Origin: Halovivax limisalsi
GTDB lineage: Archaea; Halobacteriota; Halobacteria; Halobacteriales; Natrialbaceae
DNA: 64,000 nucleotides
Assembly (NCBI RefSeq): GCF_023093535.1
Contig: NZ_CP095757.1
Span: 558,001 to 622,000, forward strand
Direction of reading: 5' to 3'
Shown here: positions 17,401 to 25,600 of the stretch, in pieces
Position numbering within the stretch: position 1 is the stretch's first letter
How the letters are laid out: each line of letters opens with the position of its first letter
The notes under the pieces: model-generated
The model's database searches: none
What the model saw: the letters and a program-made list of their open reading frames with translations, nothing else
Told to the model about the DNA's origin: nothing
Position numbers and translations under genes: made by a program

Positions 17401-19123
17401 ACCGCTCTCCGGTGCTGAGAAACGGCGGTGACCAGCTGACTGCTGCGCTCTCGTTGCGAGAGCCGCCGAGAAAGTCGATGCCGTCGAAGTCGAGCGACTC
17501 GCTCCCCGACGCGTCGATTCCCCGCCCGGCGACGGTGATGGTGGCACCCCGATCTCGTTGGCCCCGTACTCCGCCGTCCGGGACGGTGGTCTCGACGATC
17601 GTTCGATCGGTCAATCGGACCTCCAGCCCCTCCTCGATGCCCGGAACGCCCGGAATGCCGGCCCAGGTGAAGACGAATCCGTCCTCGTGGGGATGCCAGT
17701 CGAAGGCGTCTGCGTGGCGAAGTTCGCAGGTTTCGCCGTCGGGCCAGTCCCCCTCGAGCGGGCACCACTCGCCCGACCCGGGCTCGGCGTCGTACAGTTC
17801 GTCGAACCCCTCGATCCAGTCTGGTTCGCGCGAGATCGCCCCGTCGGTCGTCGTTTCGAACGTCTCGCCGTCTTCGTATTTGGCGACGATGTCCACGTTG
17901 GCGTCACCGTCGCCCGTGCCGAACGGGTCGATCGCGACGCGGAAGTCGTTCTCTCCGATGGACTCGGCTTCGACGCCGTCGACCGTGACGCCGTCGAGCG
18001 TCCGATCATCGTGGAGCGTCTTCACCTGATAGTACTCGTCGACCTCGTCGGTGAACCACGCGTCGGGGAGCGCGCGCGTGATCTCGAGGCCGCCGACGGT
18101 GACGTTCTCGCGGTGGACTTCGCCCTTCAGCGGGCCGACCTCGTAGACGCCGGCCTCGTCGAACGCGTGGACGATTTCCTCGCCTGCGAGTACTGTCCCG
18201 TCGTCGAGATCCCACTCGAGTTCGTGGTCCTCGAGCGCGACGAACGGATCGCAGCCCGAGATGGTCACCGGTTCGCCGACCTCCGGATTCTCGGGGGTGA
18301 TGGAGATACCCGGCTCCCAGACCGGGACGTTCGGGTCGTCCTCGCCGTGGTCCTCCTCCGGCGGTTCCGGCGGCGGGGGGAACAGCCCGTTCGGGCCCTG
18401 GTAGAACCGCCCGCATGGCATCCAGGTGTGCACCCAGGCCGGGGCCTTCGGCACGTCGTACCGATACACCCGGAGGTAGCCCGGTGAGTCGAAGTAGGGG
18501 TATCCCTCGAAGGACATGTACTGTATGTACTCGCCGTCAGCGACCGGCTGACTCTCCCAGACCCCGTCTTGACCGGAGATCCCCGTACCACCGTCGCCGT
18601 AGATTTCGACGCCCTCGATGGGCATCGTATCGGAGAACAGCAGGGGCGAGTCGGCGGAGGGGGGTGCTGGCTGGTAAAATACTGACGTCAACCGATCCGA
18701 CGCCCCGTCACCCGCCGGCACGGTGACGAAGCCGCCACCGGCCGGGATGTCCACTGAGCGTCCGTCGATTGCGTTAGCTGCCGCCTTCCCGACCCTCATC
18801 ACCGGCGGCTTCGTCGGCGTCTCGTTCGGAACGGCCGGTGCAGACGCGAGGGGCGGTGCCACGCTGACCGGCCCGGCCTCGACCCCGGCAGTCCGCTGTA
18901 CGGTGCGATCATCAGCCGTCTGGACGCTGTCGTACGAACCTGCGTCCGCGGTGGACGAGTCGCCGAGTCCCGCTCCGTGGTTCGACGAACCGGCCGCAGC
19001 GACGGCCAGTCCGAACGATCCGACGAGCAGGCAGACGACGCTGCAGAGGATCAGTCCCTCCAGGACGGTCGTGTCGCCGCGCTCACTCACGGTGACCACC
19101 GAGCACGCGTCGGTCGATCGCAC
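11402..19123 (-). CDS. Giant secreted multi-domain surface protein with C-terminal dockerin
   Basis: 2,573 aa from ATG at 19123. GTG at 19090 would give the tidier signal peptide MSERGDTTVLEG plus a hydrophobic core and may be the true start. Order: signal peptide; acidic linker; PKD domain (about 271-331); beta-rich centre; a segment with LTDRPFADTEPSITET at about 776 that matches the paralogue at 1-5341; several CARDB-like domains from about 1148; a carboxypeptidase-regulatory-like domain (1461-1541, SDSNGTVALDVPGG); an 8-blade PQQ propeller (1764-2091); four more CARDB-like domains; and a type I dockerin (about 2508-2573) with two calcium loops, DVDGDGAVTSLDA and DLTDDGTVTPADV. It is presumably extracellular and binds other surface proteins or polymers (inference). 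No enzyme motif was found. It converges on the KaiC-like gene with a 63-bp gap. Confidence 0.9.
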   Translation of the reverse strand: MRSTDACSVVTVSERGDTTVLEGLILCSVVCLLVGSFGLAVAAAGSSNHGAGLGDSSTADAGSYDSVQTADDRTVQRTAGVEAGPVSVAPPLASAPAVPNETPTKPPVMRVGKAAANAIDGRSVDIPAGGGFVTVPAGDGASDRLTSVFYQPAPPSADSPLLFSDTMPIEGVEIYGDGGTGISGQDGVWESQPVADGEYIQYMSFEGYPYFDSPGYLRVYRYDVPKAPAWVHTWMPCGRFYQGPNGLFPPPPEPPEEDHGEDDPNVPVWEPGISITPENPEVGEPVTISGCDPFVALEDHELEWDLDDGTVLAGEEIVHAFDEAGVYEVGPLKGEVHRENVTVGGLEITRALPDAWFTDEVDEYYQVKTLHDDRTLDGVTVDGVEAESIGENDFRVAIDPFGTGDGDANVDIVAKYEDGETFETTTDGAISREPDWIEGFDELYDAEPGSGEWCPLEGDWPDGETCELRHADAFDWHPHEDGFVFTWAGIPGVPGIEEGLEVRLTDRTIVETTVPDGGVRGQRDRGATITVAGRGIDASGSESLDFDGIDFLGGSRNESAAVSWSPPFLSTGERFKAAGIGGLEVKVTGSLGLSAVEVLDDDFGLVERTEAATGNASGLAELSALGASVDAGAFLDIGVETSQEQPVFVETIAHDGAVGVEGSITFWGLWEGEFECGAEWADTWDVGPDAAAPALDGSGSTGWRAPTSTDDPFYCEGDHSWDSATATGGSGLALRDARGSTVLPGVGSIDTESSTSDGDASASTTDTALSTAASEEVIRLTDRPFADTEPSITETHDGHAVAWSRLSDDAETADGHDVVVRVYDEASGWAEPVAITADDRHDIEPTIRSAPDSDELLAVWTRLDEPVDAFVDPDAAAAEFEIVASQYDGDAWSQPEPLTENGALDRAPVLEATADGWVVAWQHHPNSDRLDLENALIEYRVLDSNGSVESAGAIENASLPALGADSNGTVELASYAAEDGLNAGAITYGTIDDDGFDSEGAHEYAIEEYAAHDVGGGELLWARGGNESYVLERANASGVDRLSTDVRMASIADLSVTGDGADAVATYRGTPEGQTSTDVFYRRASEGGWSGERRVTTGFDENASILHADSISTGDGLASVYTLREPNANGRTDLFQSTVAFTPALDLDVDGPSNASAGEAVTVEATVRNAGAVESEATSLVITDGETVLVTEPVDPLAANESRDLQLAVTVPDEGRVAVSVGGNESTASEWYARNASLRLGTPDLAVASVDGLVSPESGTVTNGTVSVVVENRGGVDAAGVPVRVSDGDEWSVDERIDAVPAGERVTVDVAITTDSFDTSAVDRVRIDPEETLGPAASQPRRADVATRFFAPELDVHEPIRYEAIEHYNGSTAATASVLASNRGPIDADATIEVRDLETGEDLGSAAITLPAPASGTITSDRLTVDLADVSEGQRLEFVVRDDATGRPAAVAVEEVTAVETTAIASLSVTVRNEHTGEAVENATVEVLTHSPDPTHRSDSNGTVALDVPGGPHVLWLSKPGYEPVERSVRFASAGSATLNASLAPTVAVTDAVAPERVELGETVPVTATVENEGATPTRTRLELRADGADDGGRTIDLAPNETREVTIDVAAPENRSAVLYEVAAGGSSARAVTAVGVGANGVDGRYDGGASTDGSVGSDDLAIESVAIPEGLGVGEARTIQVTASNAGADPAVGVPVVRVTGESVVDRPVGAAVVDVDPGENATVPIAVDLPSAGGEYEIRVDLGTESVAVNRPLTGAGERRWRAATDDAIWSSPTIYAGTVYVGSNDGGLYAIDEATGERRWRTEVGGSVSASPAAAPASGHVYAGGADGLYALDAETGEVEWVHGTEWPVLSSPTVEDGTVYAASQGVLYALDAATGDVVWSAYPDGGTESSPVVVDGTVYVGSYGTNEGEGYLHAFDAADGTERWRSNLGAPVTASPTVVGGTAFVGSYDGHLYALDATSGERAWLFDTGGAVYSSPTVADGTVYVGTGYEDGDQGAVFALDAATGSQAWSTGFGKQDELFVSSPTVADGIVYVGTQRPAVYAFDAASGTERWRAPTNASTFSSPTVHDGTLYVGSMDGSLYAMNVAGNRSSEGSRVEQESLGHVVTDEPDPAFDVEIAETNAPVEAGETLSVGVDVANVGAAAGTDRVGLSVGGVQRDDAELGLSPGESRRIELAWETDEGDDGDHTATVASSSAVDTRPVTVTPPPAGEFELVAVEAETPVTAGEAVSVAAEVANVGTDDATRNVTLDVAGERVDSVERTLAPNETGTVALTWETEPGDVGTHALSVATDGSSAAVNVTVEAPGDGPDVRLTNVTTNEPVTEGEYLDVVAELENVGDAAATQSVTLEIDGDEVDAVTVDLVPNESTTETLRWPTDSGDAGTYQARVSTANHSATRTVTVSPSSSAHFRVTDVTTNAPVAAGESLAVTATVENVGGDVGTQPIELSKFDGTVVDATNITLAVSGWATVELRWETDATDVGTGTVTVASDDDANSATVEIVDPDVCDRPGDVDGDGAVTSLDATLTQRHIAGFEPDPFEGACADLTDDGTVTPADVTAIHQLIVGTDRS

Positions 19124-19416
19124 CCCGGCGACTGGCGTCGATGGCGACGACTCGATTCCCCCGGTACGTAGGCGACACCGACGAATCCCGGATGCTAATA
19201 CCCATGCGACCCGTGCGCTGGTCTCGGGTAAAACTTTATCTTAGTAATAAAGAGATTTAATTTTCTGCAGTTGATTGGGGCGGGGCTGCGACGTCGGGCG
19301 GTGCGGGAGCGTCTCGCCGCGGCGCAGTCGTTGCTCCGGCGATCGATCGGCGTGCGACGGGGGCGACCCGGTCCGATTCGGTACGTACTAAGTGCTGGCA
19401 CGCACGACTCTTCCGC
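19124..19416. other. Divergent intergenic region with an AT-rich core
   Basis: The region separates the giant surface-protein gene (minus) from the dehydrogenase gene (plus). A strongly AT-rich segment at about 19210-19263 (CTTTATCTTAGTAATAAAG) stands out from the GC-rich surroundings and probably holds promoter elements for the minus-strand gene with a leader of about 90 nt. A weak TACTAAG at 19386-19392 lies 28 bp upstream of the plus-strand ATG. No ORF is credible. Confidence 0.5.
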
Positions 19417-20409
19417 ATGCACACGCTGCTCCTCTCGGACGAGGACGTCGACACCTACGCCGACATGCCGAGCGTCATCGACGCGCTCGAAGCCGCGTTC
19501 GCGGCCTACCAACACGGTACCGCCCAGATGCCGGCCAAATCCTACGTCGACCTGCCCCAGTACAACGGCGACTTCCGGTCGATGCCGGCCTACCTCGCGA
19601 CCGACGAGTGGGACGCCGCGGGGCTCAAGTGGGTCAACGTTCACCCCGACAACCCTGACGATCACGATCTCCCGACGGTGATGGGGACCATGATCTACTC
19701 CGACCCGGAGACGGCCTACCCGCTGGCCATCATGGACGGGACCGAACTCACGATGAAGCGCACGGGTGCGGCGGCCGCCGTCGCGACCGACCACCTAGCG
19801 GTCGCGGACGCCACCTCGCTGGGGATCGTCGGGGCCGGCGTCCAGGCCTACACGCAACTCGAGGCCATCAGCGAGGTTCGCCCGATCGAGGAGGTCGTCG
19901 TCAGCGACCTCGACGACGAGCGCGTCGAGCGCTTCGTCGAGACCTTCGCCGACCGGTTCGACGTCCGCGGCGGTTCGATCTCGGAGGCCGGCCACTGCGA
20001 CGTGCTCTCGACGGTGACGCCCGTCGAGGAGCCCATCGTCGGTCCCGACGACGTCGGCGAGCGGACCCACGTCAACGCGATGGGCGCCGACGCCGAGGGC
20101 AAGCACGAACTCGCCGACGACCTCCTGCTCGGCGCGACGATCGTCATCGACGACCACGAACAGTGCACCCACTCCGGCGAGATCAACGTCCCCTACCACG
20201 CGGGGACGCTCACGGACGACGACATCTACGGCGAGATCGGCGAGATCGTCGTCGGCGACCGCGCGGGTCGGACCGCCGACACCGGCGTGACGGTCTTCGA
20301 CTCGACCGGGCTGGCCATCCAGGACGTCGCCGCCGCCCACGTCGTCTACGAGGAAGCTAGCGACCGCGAGGGCGGCAGCCCGTTCGACCTCGTCGGCGCC
20401 GGCAACTGA
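19417..20409 (+). CDS. Ornithine cyclodeaminase / archaeal alanine dehydrogenase family (mu-crystallin fold)
   Basis: 330 aa, normal length for the family. Visible features: the catalytic-lysine segment GLKWVNVHPDNP, a Rossmann NAD(P) motif GIVGAGVQAYTQ near residue 135, a VVVSDLDDERVERF strand/acidic segment consistent with NAD preference, and VFDSTGLAIQD near the C-terminus. Members reductively aminate or deaminate small 2-oxo/amino acids (alanine dehydrogenase) or cyclise ornithine to proline; sequence reading alone does not separate these. It is monocistronic and converges with the cupin gene, with a 52-bp gap. Cytosolic. Confidence 0.88.
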   Translation: MHTLLLSDEDVDTYADMPSVIDALEAAFAAYQHGTAQMPAKSYVDLPQYNGDFRSMPAYLATDEWDAAGLKWVNVHPDNPDDHDLPTVMGTMIYSDPETAYPLAIMDGTELTMKRTGAAAAVATDHLAVADATSLGIVGAGVQAYTQLEAISEVRPIEEVVVSDLDDERVERFVETFADRFDVRGGSISEAGHCDVLSTVTPVEEPIVGPDDVGERTHVNAMGADAEGKHELADDLLLGATIVIDDHEQCTHSGEINVPYHAGTLTDDDIYGEIGEIVVGDRAGRTADTGVTVFDSTGLAIQDVAAAHVVYEEASDREGGSPFDLVGAGN

Positions 20410-20461
20410 ACGCAGCGACCCGGCGTCGACGTAGCGGGGCCCGACGCAGACTGGGACTTCC

Positions 20462-20941
20462 TCACGAGGGTTCGACTTCGACCGCGACCTCGCCGCACTC
20501 GGTACAGACCCCCTCGAACACGGCGCGCTCGCGGTCGAACTCCAGATCCTGCAGCGTCTCTTCCTCGCAGGTCGGACACGCGCGCCGGTACTGGATCTCC
20601 CGGCTCCCGCGCGGGGCGCCGAGGGCCAGCAGCGTCGCCCGTTCGTCGTCCCGGTTGGTGGCGAGCTGGAACTCGTCGGGCCCGAAGCGGATCGCCTCGC
20701 CTTCGCCGACCCTGACGTCGCCGTCTTCGGTTTCGAACGTGACGGTCCCGCCCGTGACGACGAAGACCTCCTCCTGGTCGCGGTGGCGGTGGTAGTCGAA
20801 GCCGAGCTGGCCGTCGGGCTCGATCTCGGCGTAGTTGAGCGCCAGCTCCTCGGTTCCGAGGGGTTTCGAGAGCCGACGGTAGACGTCGGCCTCGGCGATC
20901 GACGGGCCCGCACCGTCCTCGCGAATGTCGACTCGCTCCAT
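20462..20941 (-). CDS. Cupin domain protein with C-terminal zinc ribbon
   Basis: 159 aa. The ATG at 20941 is supported by a TATA box 27 bp upstream. Cupin motif 1 appears as GFDYHRHRDQEEVFVVTGG and motif 2 as GEAIRFGPDEFQLATN, giving a small metal-binding beta-barrel (about 30-115). The C-terminal 45 residues carry CPTCEEETLQ ... CTECGEV, a four-cysteine zinc ribbon. The substrate is unknown. The first dozen codons and the upstream leader recur in decayed form at 21602, showing that this gene bordered a tandem duplication (see the chimeric remnant at 21504-21602). Confidence 0.85.
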   Translation of the reverse strand: MERVDIREDGAGPSIAEADVYRRLSKPLGTEELALNYAEIEPDGQLGFDYHRHRDQEEVFVVTGGTVTFETEDGDVRVGEGEAIRFGPDEFQLATNRDDERATLLALGAPRGSREIQYRRACPTCEEETLQDLEFDRERAVFEGVCTECGEVAVEVEPS

Positions 20942-20963
20942 GTCTCCCCGGTCGCAGGCCGGC

Positions 20964-20973
20964 GAAATAAAGT
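20964..20973 (-). promoter_or_regulatory. TATA box of cupin gene
   Basis: On the minus strand ACTTTATTTC is centred 27 bp upstream of the ATG, which indicates a leaderless transcript. A degenerate copy (CGTTATTCCG) sits at the same distance upstream of the remnant ATG at 21602. Confidence 0.7.
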
Positions 20974-21048
20974 TACGTCCGGGACGCGATCCTCGGACCG
21001 GTGACGTCGTTCGATCGCGTCGCGGTCCCTGGCTCCGGTGGACCCCGC

Positions 21049-21132
21049 TCAGTACGGTGCCCGCGCCCGCCGCGGGATCGAGGCGGTCATCGTGAGTTCC
21101 GGATAGTACTGGACGATCGGATCGTTGCCGGC
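21049..21132 (-). pseudogene. C-terminal remnant of a second DUF2071 gene
   Basis: The last 27 codons read PIVQYYPELTMTASIPRRA then RAPY, clearly matching the end of the intact DUF2071 gene at 21707 (PVAHYCPELAMTAAIPRRM then RVPY). The rest of the domain is missing or scrambled. The remnant stop lies 108 bp from the cupin ATG. The intact stop lies 105 bp from the remnant cupin ATG at 21602. The two therefore represent corresponding positions of a tandem duplication. Confidence 0.75.
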
Positions 21133-21274
21133 CCGGCACAGTGACGATCCGGAGCACCGGGCGTCGCTCACCCTGCCGTGTTCGGCTATCGAGTCTCGAT
21201 CTCGACCCCGAGACGTCTTCGTTGGATTCGGTCCGGCTACGGACCACCTGGTAATAGATACATCACGCCGAAAA

Positions 21275-21403
21275 ACGGGGCAACGGTACACAGTGGAACT
21301 CCAGATCGGTACGGAAGTTAGCACTGCGGCGAGCGCTGGCAGCGTGAACTTCTATACCGGAGGCAGGGGAGTCACACTGGAAGACGTAACTATCGAGCAG
21401 TAA
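21275..21403 (+). pseudogene. Isolated C-terminal fragment of an unrecognised beta-sandwich protein
   Basis: An open frame on the plus strand ends in AGSVNFYTGGRGVTLEDVTI then EQ and a stop. It has plausible protein character and lower GC than its surroundings, but no start, domain or promoter. It sits inside the decayed duplicated DUF2071 copy, so it looks like inserted or rearranged foreign DNA. It could also be chance. Confidence 0.3.
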
Positions 21404-21503
21404 CGATAGATCCGTCCCCGATGTGGCGCTGGTCAGTTATTGGATGCATCGATGGCGGGTTGAGTTGGGTTTCCGGGCTTCGGATTCCCGGGCACAGTGA
21501 CTC

Positions 21504-21602
21504 TCACTCGACGTGGATCGCCGGGCGGAACGGCTGCGCCCGGTCCGCGTTCTCGTCGTCCTGGCCGACCCCGTCGGTTTCCCGGAAGTCGACTCCCCCC
21601 AT
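21504..21602 (-). pseudogene. Chimeric 32-codon junction ORF: cupin head fused to leuS tail
   Basis: It starts MGGVDFRETDG, a degenerate copy of the cupin start MERVDIREDG, and ends RAQPFRPAIHVE-stop, matching the archaeal-type LeuRS end QAQPFRPAIRIE-stop at 22700. The frame is open from ATG to TGA and a degraded TATA box precedes it by about 25 bp. This is the expected junction if a block (leuS tail, DUF2071, cupin head) was tandemly duplicated. It probably has no function. Confidence 0.75.
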
Positions 21603-21706
21603 GCAGTGGCGATCGCAGGCCGACGGAATAACGCTCCGCCGCAGTCGGAACGATCGAACGGGATGACCGCAGACTCCGTCGCAGGCTGTGGCCCCGGGTC
21701 GTCCGC

Positions 21707-22522
21707 TTAGTACGGAACCCGCATCCGGCGCGGGATCGCGGCGGTCATGGCTAGCTCCGGACAGTAGTGAGCGACGGGCTCGGCGTCGGGTTCCGGCAGG
21801 TCGTTCGCCGCGAAGAGGCCGTTTTCGTGGAGCGTGATCGACGCGGACTGCAGCGGCCAGGGCGCGTGGGCGACTTCGCCGACGAGGACGGTCCCCCGGG
21901 GTCGGCTCCCGTCGCCCCACCCGTCGGGCGCGAAGAAGCGCCGCCGTTCGGTGAGCCAGGCGTCGCGGGTCCCCGGCTCCGCGAAGCTGATCTCGTCCTC
22001 GGGCTCGTAGGTCACGGTGAAGTGCGCGTCCGGCTCGCCGACCGATTCGCGCGCGCTCGCGAACGAAACCTGCGAGCCCTCGTCGGGCACGCTCCCCTCG
22101 CTCCGGGAGACGTGCATCCGCGCCCGCCGGACGGGAAGTCGAGTAGCCCGGCCTGCGAGCGTCGCGATGGCCGCGTTGCCCACGTCGACGCTGAAGAAGT
22201 ACAGGCCCGGGTCGCCCCGGATGGAGACGTAGGTTCGAACGTTGAGTTCGGCGAACGTCGGCCGGAGGATCCGCGGCGTCCCTCGAAGCCCCGCGTTCGC
22301 GGCGACGAACGGGACGATACTCACCCAGGCGCTGTCGTCGTACGTGTCGAGCGTGAGGGGGTCCGGAACGTGCGGCCGGAGGGCGTCGGGTTCGATCGGC
22401 CAGTGACAGAAGAGCCCGTCGCGCCAGGTGAGCCTGAAGGGGTGGGGCAGTCGATAGTCGCTCCCCGCGGTGTGCACCGGGGATCGGTCCGTCTCGCGCA
22501 GGGGTGTGTCACCGCGGCTCAT
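21707..22522 (-). CDS. DUF2071 (YqjF-like) family protein
   Basis: 271 aa of the acetoacetate-decarboxylase-like DUF2071 family. Recognisable stretches are RDGLFCHWPIEPDALRPHVP near residue 35, WVSIVPFVAANAGLRGTP near 68, and a C-terminal HAPWPLQSASITLHENGLF. Its biochemical role is not established for the family. It starts 177 bp downstream of the leuS stop on the same strand, possibly cotranscribed. A second copy survives only as a 27-codon remnant at 21049-21132. Confidence 0.85.
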   Translation of the reverse strand: MSRGDTPLRETDRSPVHTAGSDYRLPHPFRLTWRDGLFCHWPIEPDALRPHVPDPLTLDTYDDSAWVSIVPFVAANAGLRGTPRILRPTFAELNVRTYVSIRGDPGLYFFSVDVGNAAIATLAGRATRLPVRRARMHVSRSEGSVPDEGSQVSFASARESVGEPDAHFTVTYEPEDEISFAEPGTRDAWLTERRRFFAPDGWGDGSRPRGTVLVGEVAHAPWPLQSASITLHENGLFAANDLPEPDAEPVAHYCPELAMTAAIPRRMRVPY

Positions 22523-22699
22523 GTGATCCGTCCGACGGCGACGGCCAAAAAGGCCCGTGACGCGCTGCAGCGGCTGTAATCGTCACGAATCGGGGATCGT
22601 CATCGGCCGATCGATGTGGCCTCGAGGGGCCGCCTCGAGCGCCGGCTGCGGTAGTCGATCGGCCCCAGCGCGGACCGTCACCGTTCGCCGCCCGACCCC

Positions 22700-25600
22700 T
22701 CACTCGATGCGGATCGCCGGGCGGAAGGGCTGTGCCTGCGCCGCCTTCCCGTCGGCCTCGGCGGCCGCATCGCCCTCCGCGTACACCTCGACGGCGGCGT
22801 CGAACTCGACTTCGAGGAACGCCGCGGCGTCCGCGTAGACCGACCGCTCGTCGATGTCGGAGAGCGTCGCGAGCCTCTCGTCGTCGCGCTCGCGGACGAA
22901 CGCGATCAGGTCGCCGACGAGGTCGTTCACCGCGTCGCCCCGCTCGCGCAGTGTCTCGCTTTCCATGACCGCGCTCATGACCCGTCCCTGGTCCGGGCCG
23001 ACCTCGACGACGGTGTCGAACACCTCGCGTTTCCAGTCGGCGGCCGTGTAGACCCGGATCGTCTCGGGATCGGTTTCGGTCACGTCGACGATGTCGCGGA
23101 CGTCGTCGACGAGGTCGCGAATCAGGCCCTCCGCGGCGACGACCGCGTCGTCCTCGAACTGCGGGACGGGTTCCGGCCACGGGACGTCCTCGGCGGGGTC
23201 GCCGGCGAGACGCTCGTGGAGTTCGTTCGCCATGAATGGGACGAACGGCGCTAGCAGGCGAAGGCGCGTTTCCAGCACCGTCCGCAGGGTAACGCGTGCG
23301 CCAGGCCTGTCGAGAGCGGCCCGCCGCCGGTACCACGTCAGGTGCTCCTCGAAGCGGTAGAACGCGGCCTGGCTCGCCGTCCGCGTCTCGAAGTCCTCCA
23401 TCGCGTCGGTGACCTCGCGGACGGTCTCCTGGAGTTTCGCGAGGAGCCAGCGGTCGATCCGCTCTAGGTCGCGGTCGGTGGCGTGCGGGTGCGGCCCGCT
23501 CGCAGCGTCCGCGGGCCGTCGCTCCCCGCGTTCGCCGGAGTCCGCCGCGACCAGTTCTTCCGCGCGGGTCCAGAAGCGTTCGAGCTGGTCGCGCGTCGAA
23601 CCGACGGCCGCCGCGCGCCAGTCGAAGTCCTGCCACGGTTCCGCGCTGTTACACAGGAAGAAGCGGACGGTGTCGGCCCCGTAGCGCTCGATGGCCTCGT
23701 CGGGGAGGACGACGTGCCCGCGCGAGGAACTCATCGACTCACCTTCGAGCAGGCCCATCCCCATCACGGTGATGCCCTCGGGCCACTTCGCCGGCTCGAA
23801 CAGCTCGGCGTGGTGATAGAGGAAGAACGTGAGGTGATTCGAGATGAGGTCGTTGGCCGAACAGCGCACGGAGACCGGGTACCAGTACTCGAACTCCTCG
23901 CGCAACTCGAGCGCGGTATCGTCGGGGTCGTCCGCGGCCGCAGGTCCCAGCAGCAGCGTGTCGAAGAAGTCCCGATCGAGCGCTTCGACGGGGACGTCCT
24001 CGATCAGGTGGGCGATCGTGTAGTAGGCCGTGTAGATCGTCGAGTCCGAGAGGGGTTCGATGACGAACTCGTCGTCCCAGGGCAGCCGGGTGCCGAGGCC
24101 GTAGTTTCGGATGCAGGGCCACTCCTCGAGCCAGTCGACCGCGTGGTCGTACTGGGGCTTCGTGTTCTCGGGAACGGCCGCCAGGTTCTCGATCGCCCGG
24201 TGGGCCTTTTCCTGCCAGTCCGCGTCGTTGTAGCGCAGGAACCAGGTCTCCTGTTCGGCGACTTCGACGTCGCCGCCGCAGCGACAGATCACCGCCTCGG
24301 CGAAGTCGTACATCGAGTCGAACGCACCCCGTTCCTGGTAGTGTGCGTCGAGGTCGTCGCGGACGTCCGCGACGACCTCGCCAGCGAACTCGCCGTAGCC
24401 TTCGAGCAGTTCGCCCCGGTGGAACTCGCGGTTGTACAGCTCCTGGGTGGCGTCTTCGATCGCCGATTCGTCGCTCGGCTCGACGTCGCGTTCGTCGGTC
24501 GACCCGACGCCGTTTTCGTCGAGTTCCGGGTCCACGCCGTGGTCCTCGAGGGCCTCCTTCGCCGGGTACTCGCCGTAGCCCTCGACGGTGAGCACCGGTC
24601 GGGGCTCGATCGTCCGGATCTCGTCGGGATCGAGGCCGTACTCGGCGAGGTCGTCGGCGCGGTCTTTCGCCGCCTCCAGGGCGATCCAGTCGTCGGGCGA
24701 GTGGGCGGGGACGGACATCACGACGCCCGTCGCGCTGTCGGTGTCGACGAAGGACGCGGGGAGGATCGGAATCGCTTCGTCGGTGACCGGATTGCGGACG
24801 CGCCCGCCGACGAGGGCCGACCCGTCGAACGAGGCTACGACCTCGACGTCGCGCGCCTGGAGTTCGAGTTTCTCCGTCGCCTCGCGGGAGACGATCCAGG
24901 TCTCGCTCTCGGCCGATTCGGATACGCCGGCCGATTCGTCCGCTTCGTCGCTGCCCACCCGGGCCCGAACGTACTCGGCGTCGGGATCCACGAACGCGTT
25001 GGTCACCCCGCGGACCGTCTCCGGTCGCAGGGTGGCCATCGGGAAGACGACCCCGTCACCGGCTTCGCCAGGCGCGTCCCCCTCGAACTTGACGAGCGAG
25101 TACTCCTGGAACTCGGCCGTCTCGCCCTCGTAGATGTCGTGGGTGGTGACCGGCTGCGCCTCGTTCGTACAGTAGTTGACCGGGTGCAGGCCCTTCTCGA
25201 GGAGGCCGCGCTCCCGGAGCGTCTCGTACTGCCAGGCGATGAACTTCGAGTAGCGCTCGTCGCTGGTGGTGAACTCCCGGCGCCAGTCGATCGAGAGGCC
25301 CAGCTGGCGCATTCCCGCCTTGTAGTGGTTCTCGATGAAGTAGCGAGCGAAGCCCATCGGCGTCTCGAGCTCGGCCAGGTCCGCCTCCGGAACGCCGAAG
25401 GCGTTCTGCAGGCTGTCGATCTGGTGTGGGTCGCCCGCCTTCAATCGCTCGACGGCGCCGACGATGGGCGTGCCCGTCACGTGCCAGGCGATCGGAAAGA
25501 GCACGTTGTCGCCCCGCTGGCGCCGGTAGCGGGCGTAGACGTCCGGCACGGTGTAGGTGCGGGCGTGGCCGATGTGCATCCCGCCGTTGGGATAGGGATA

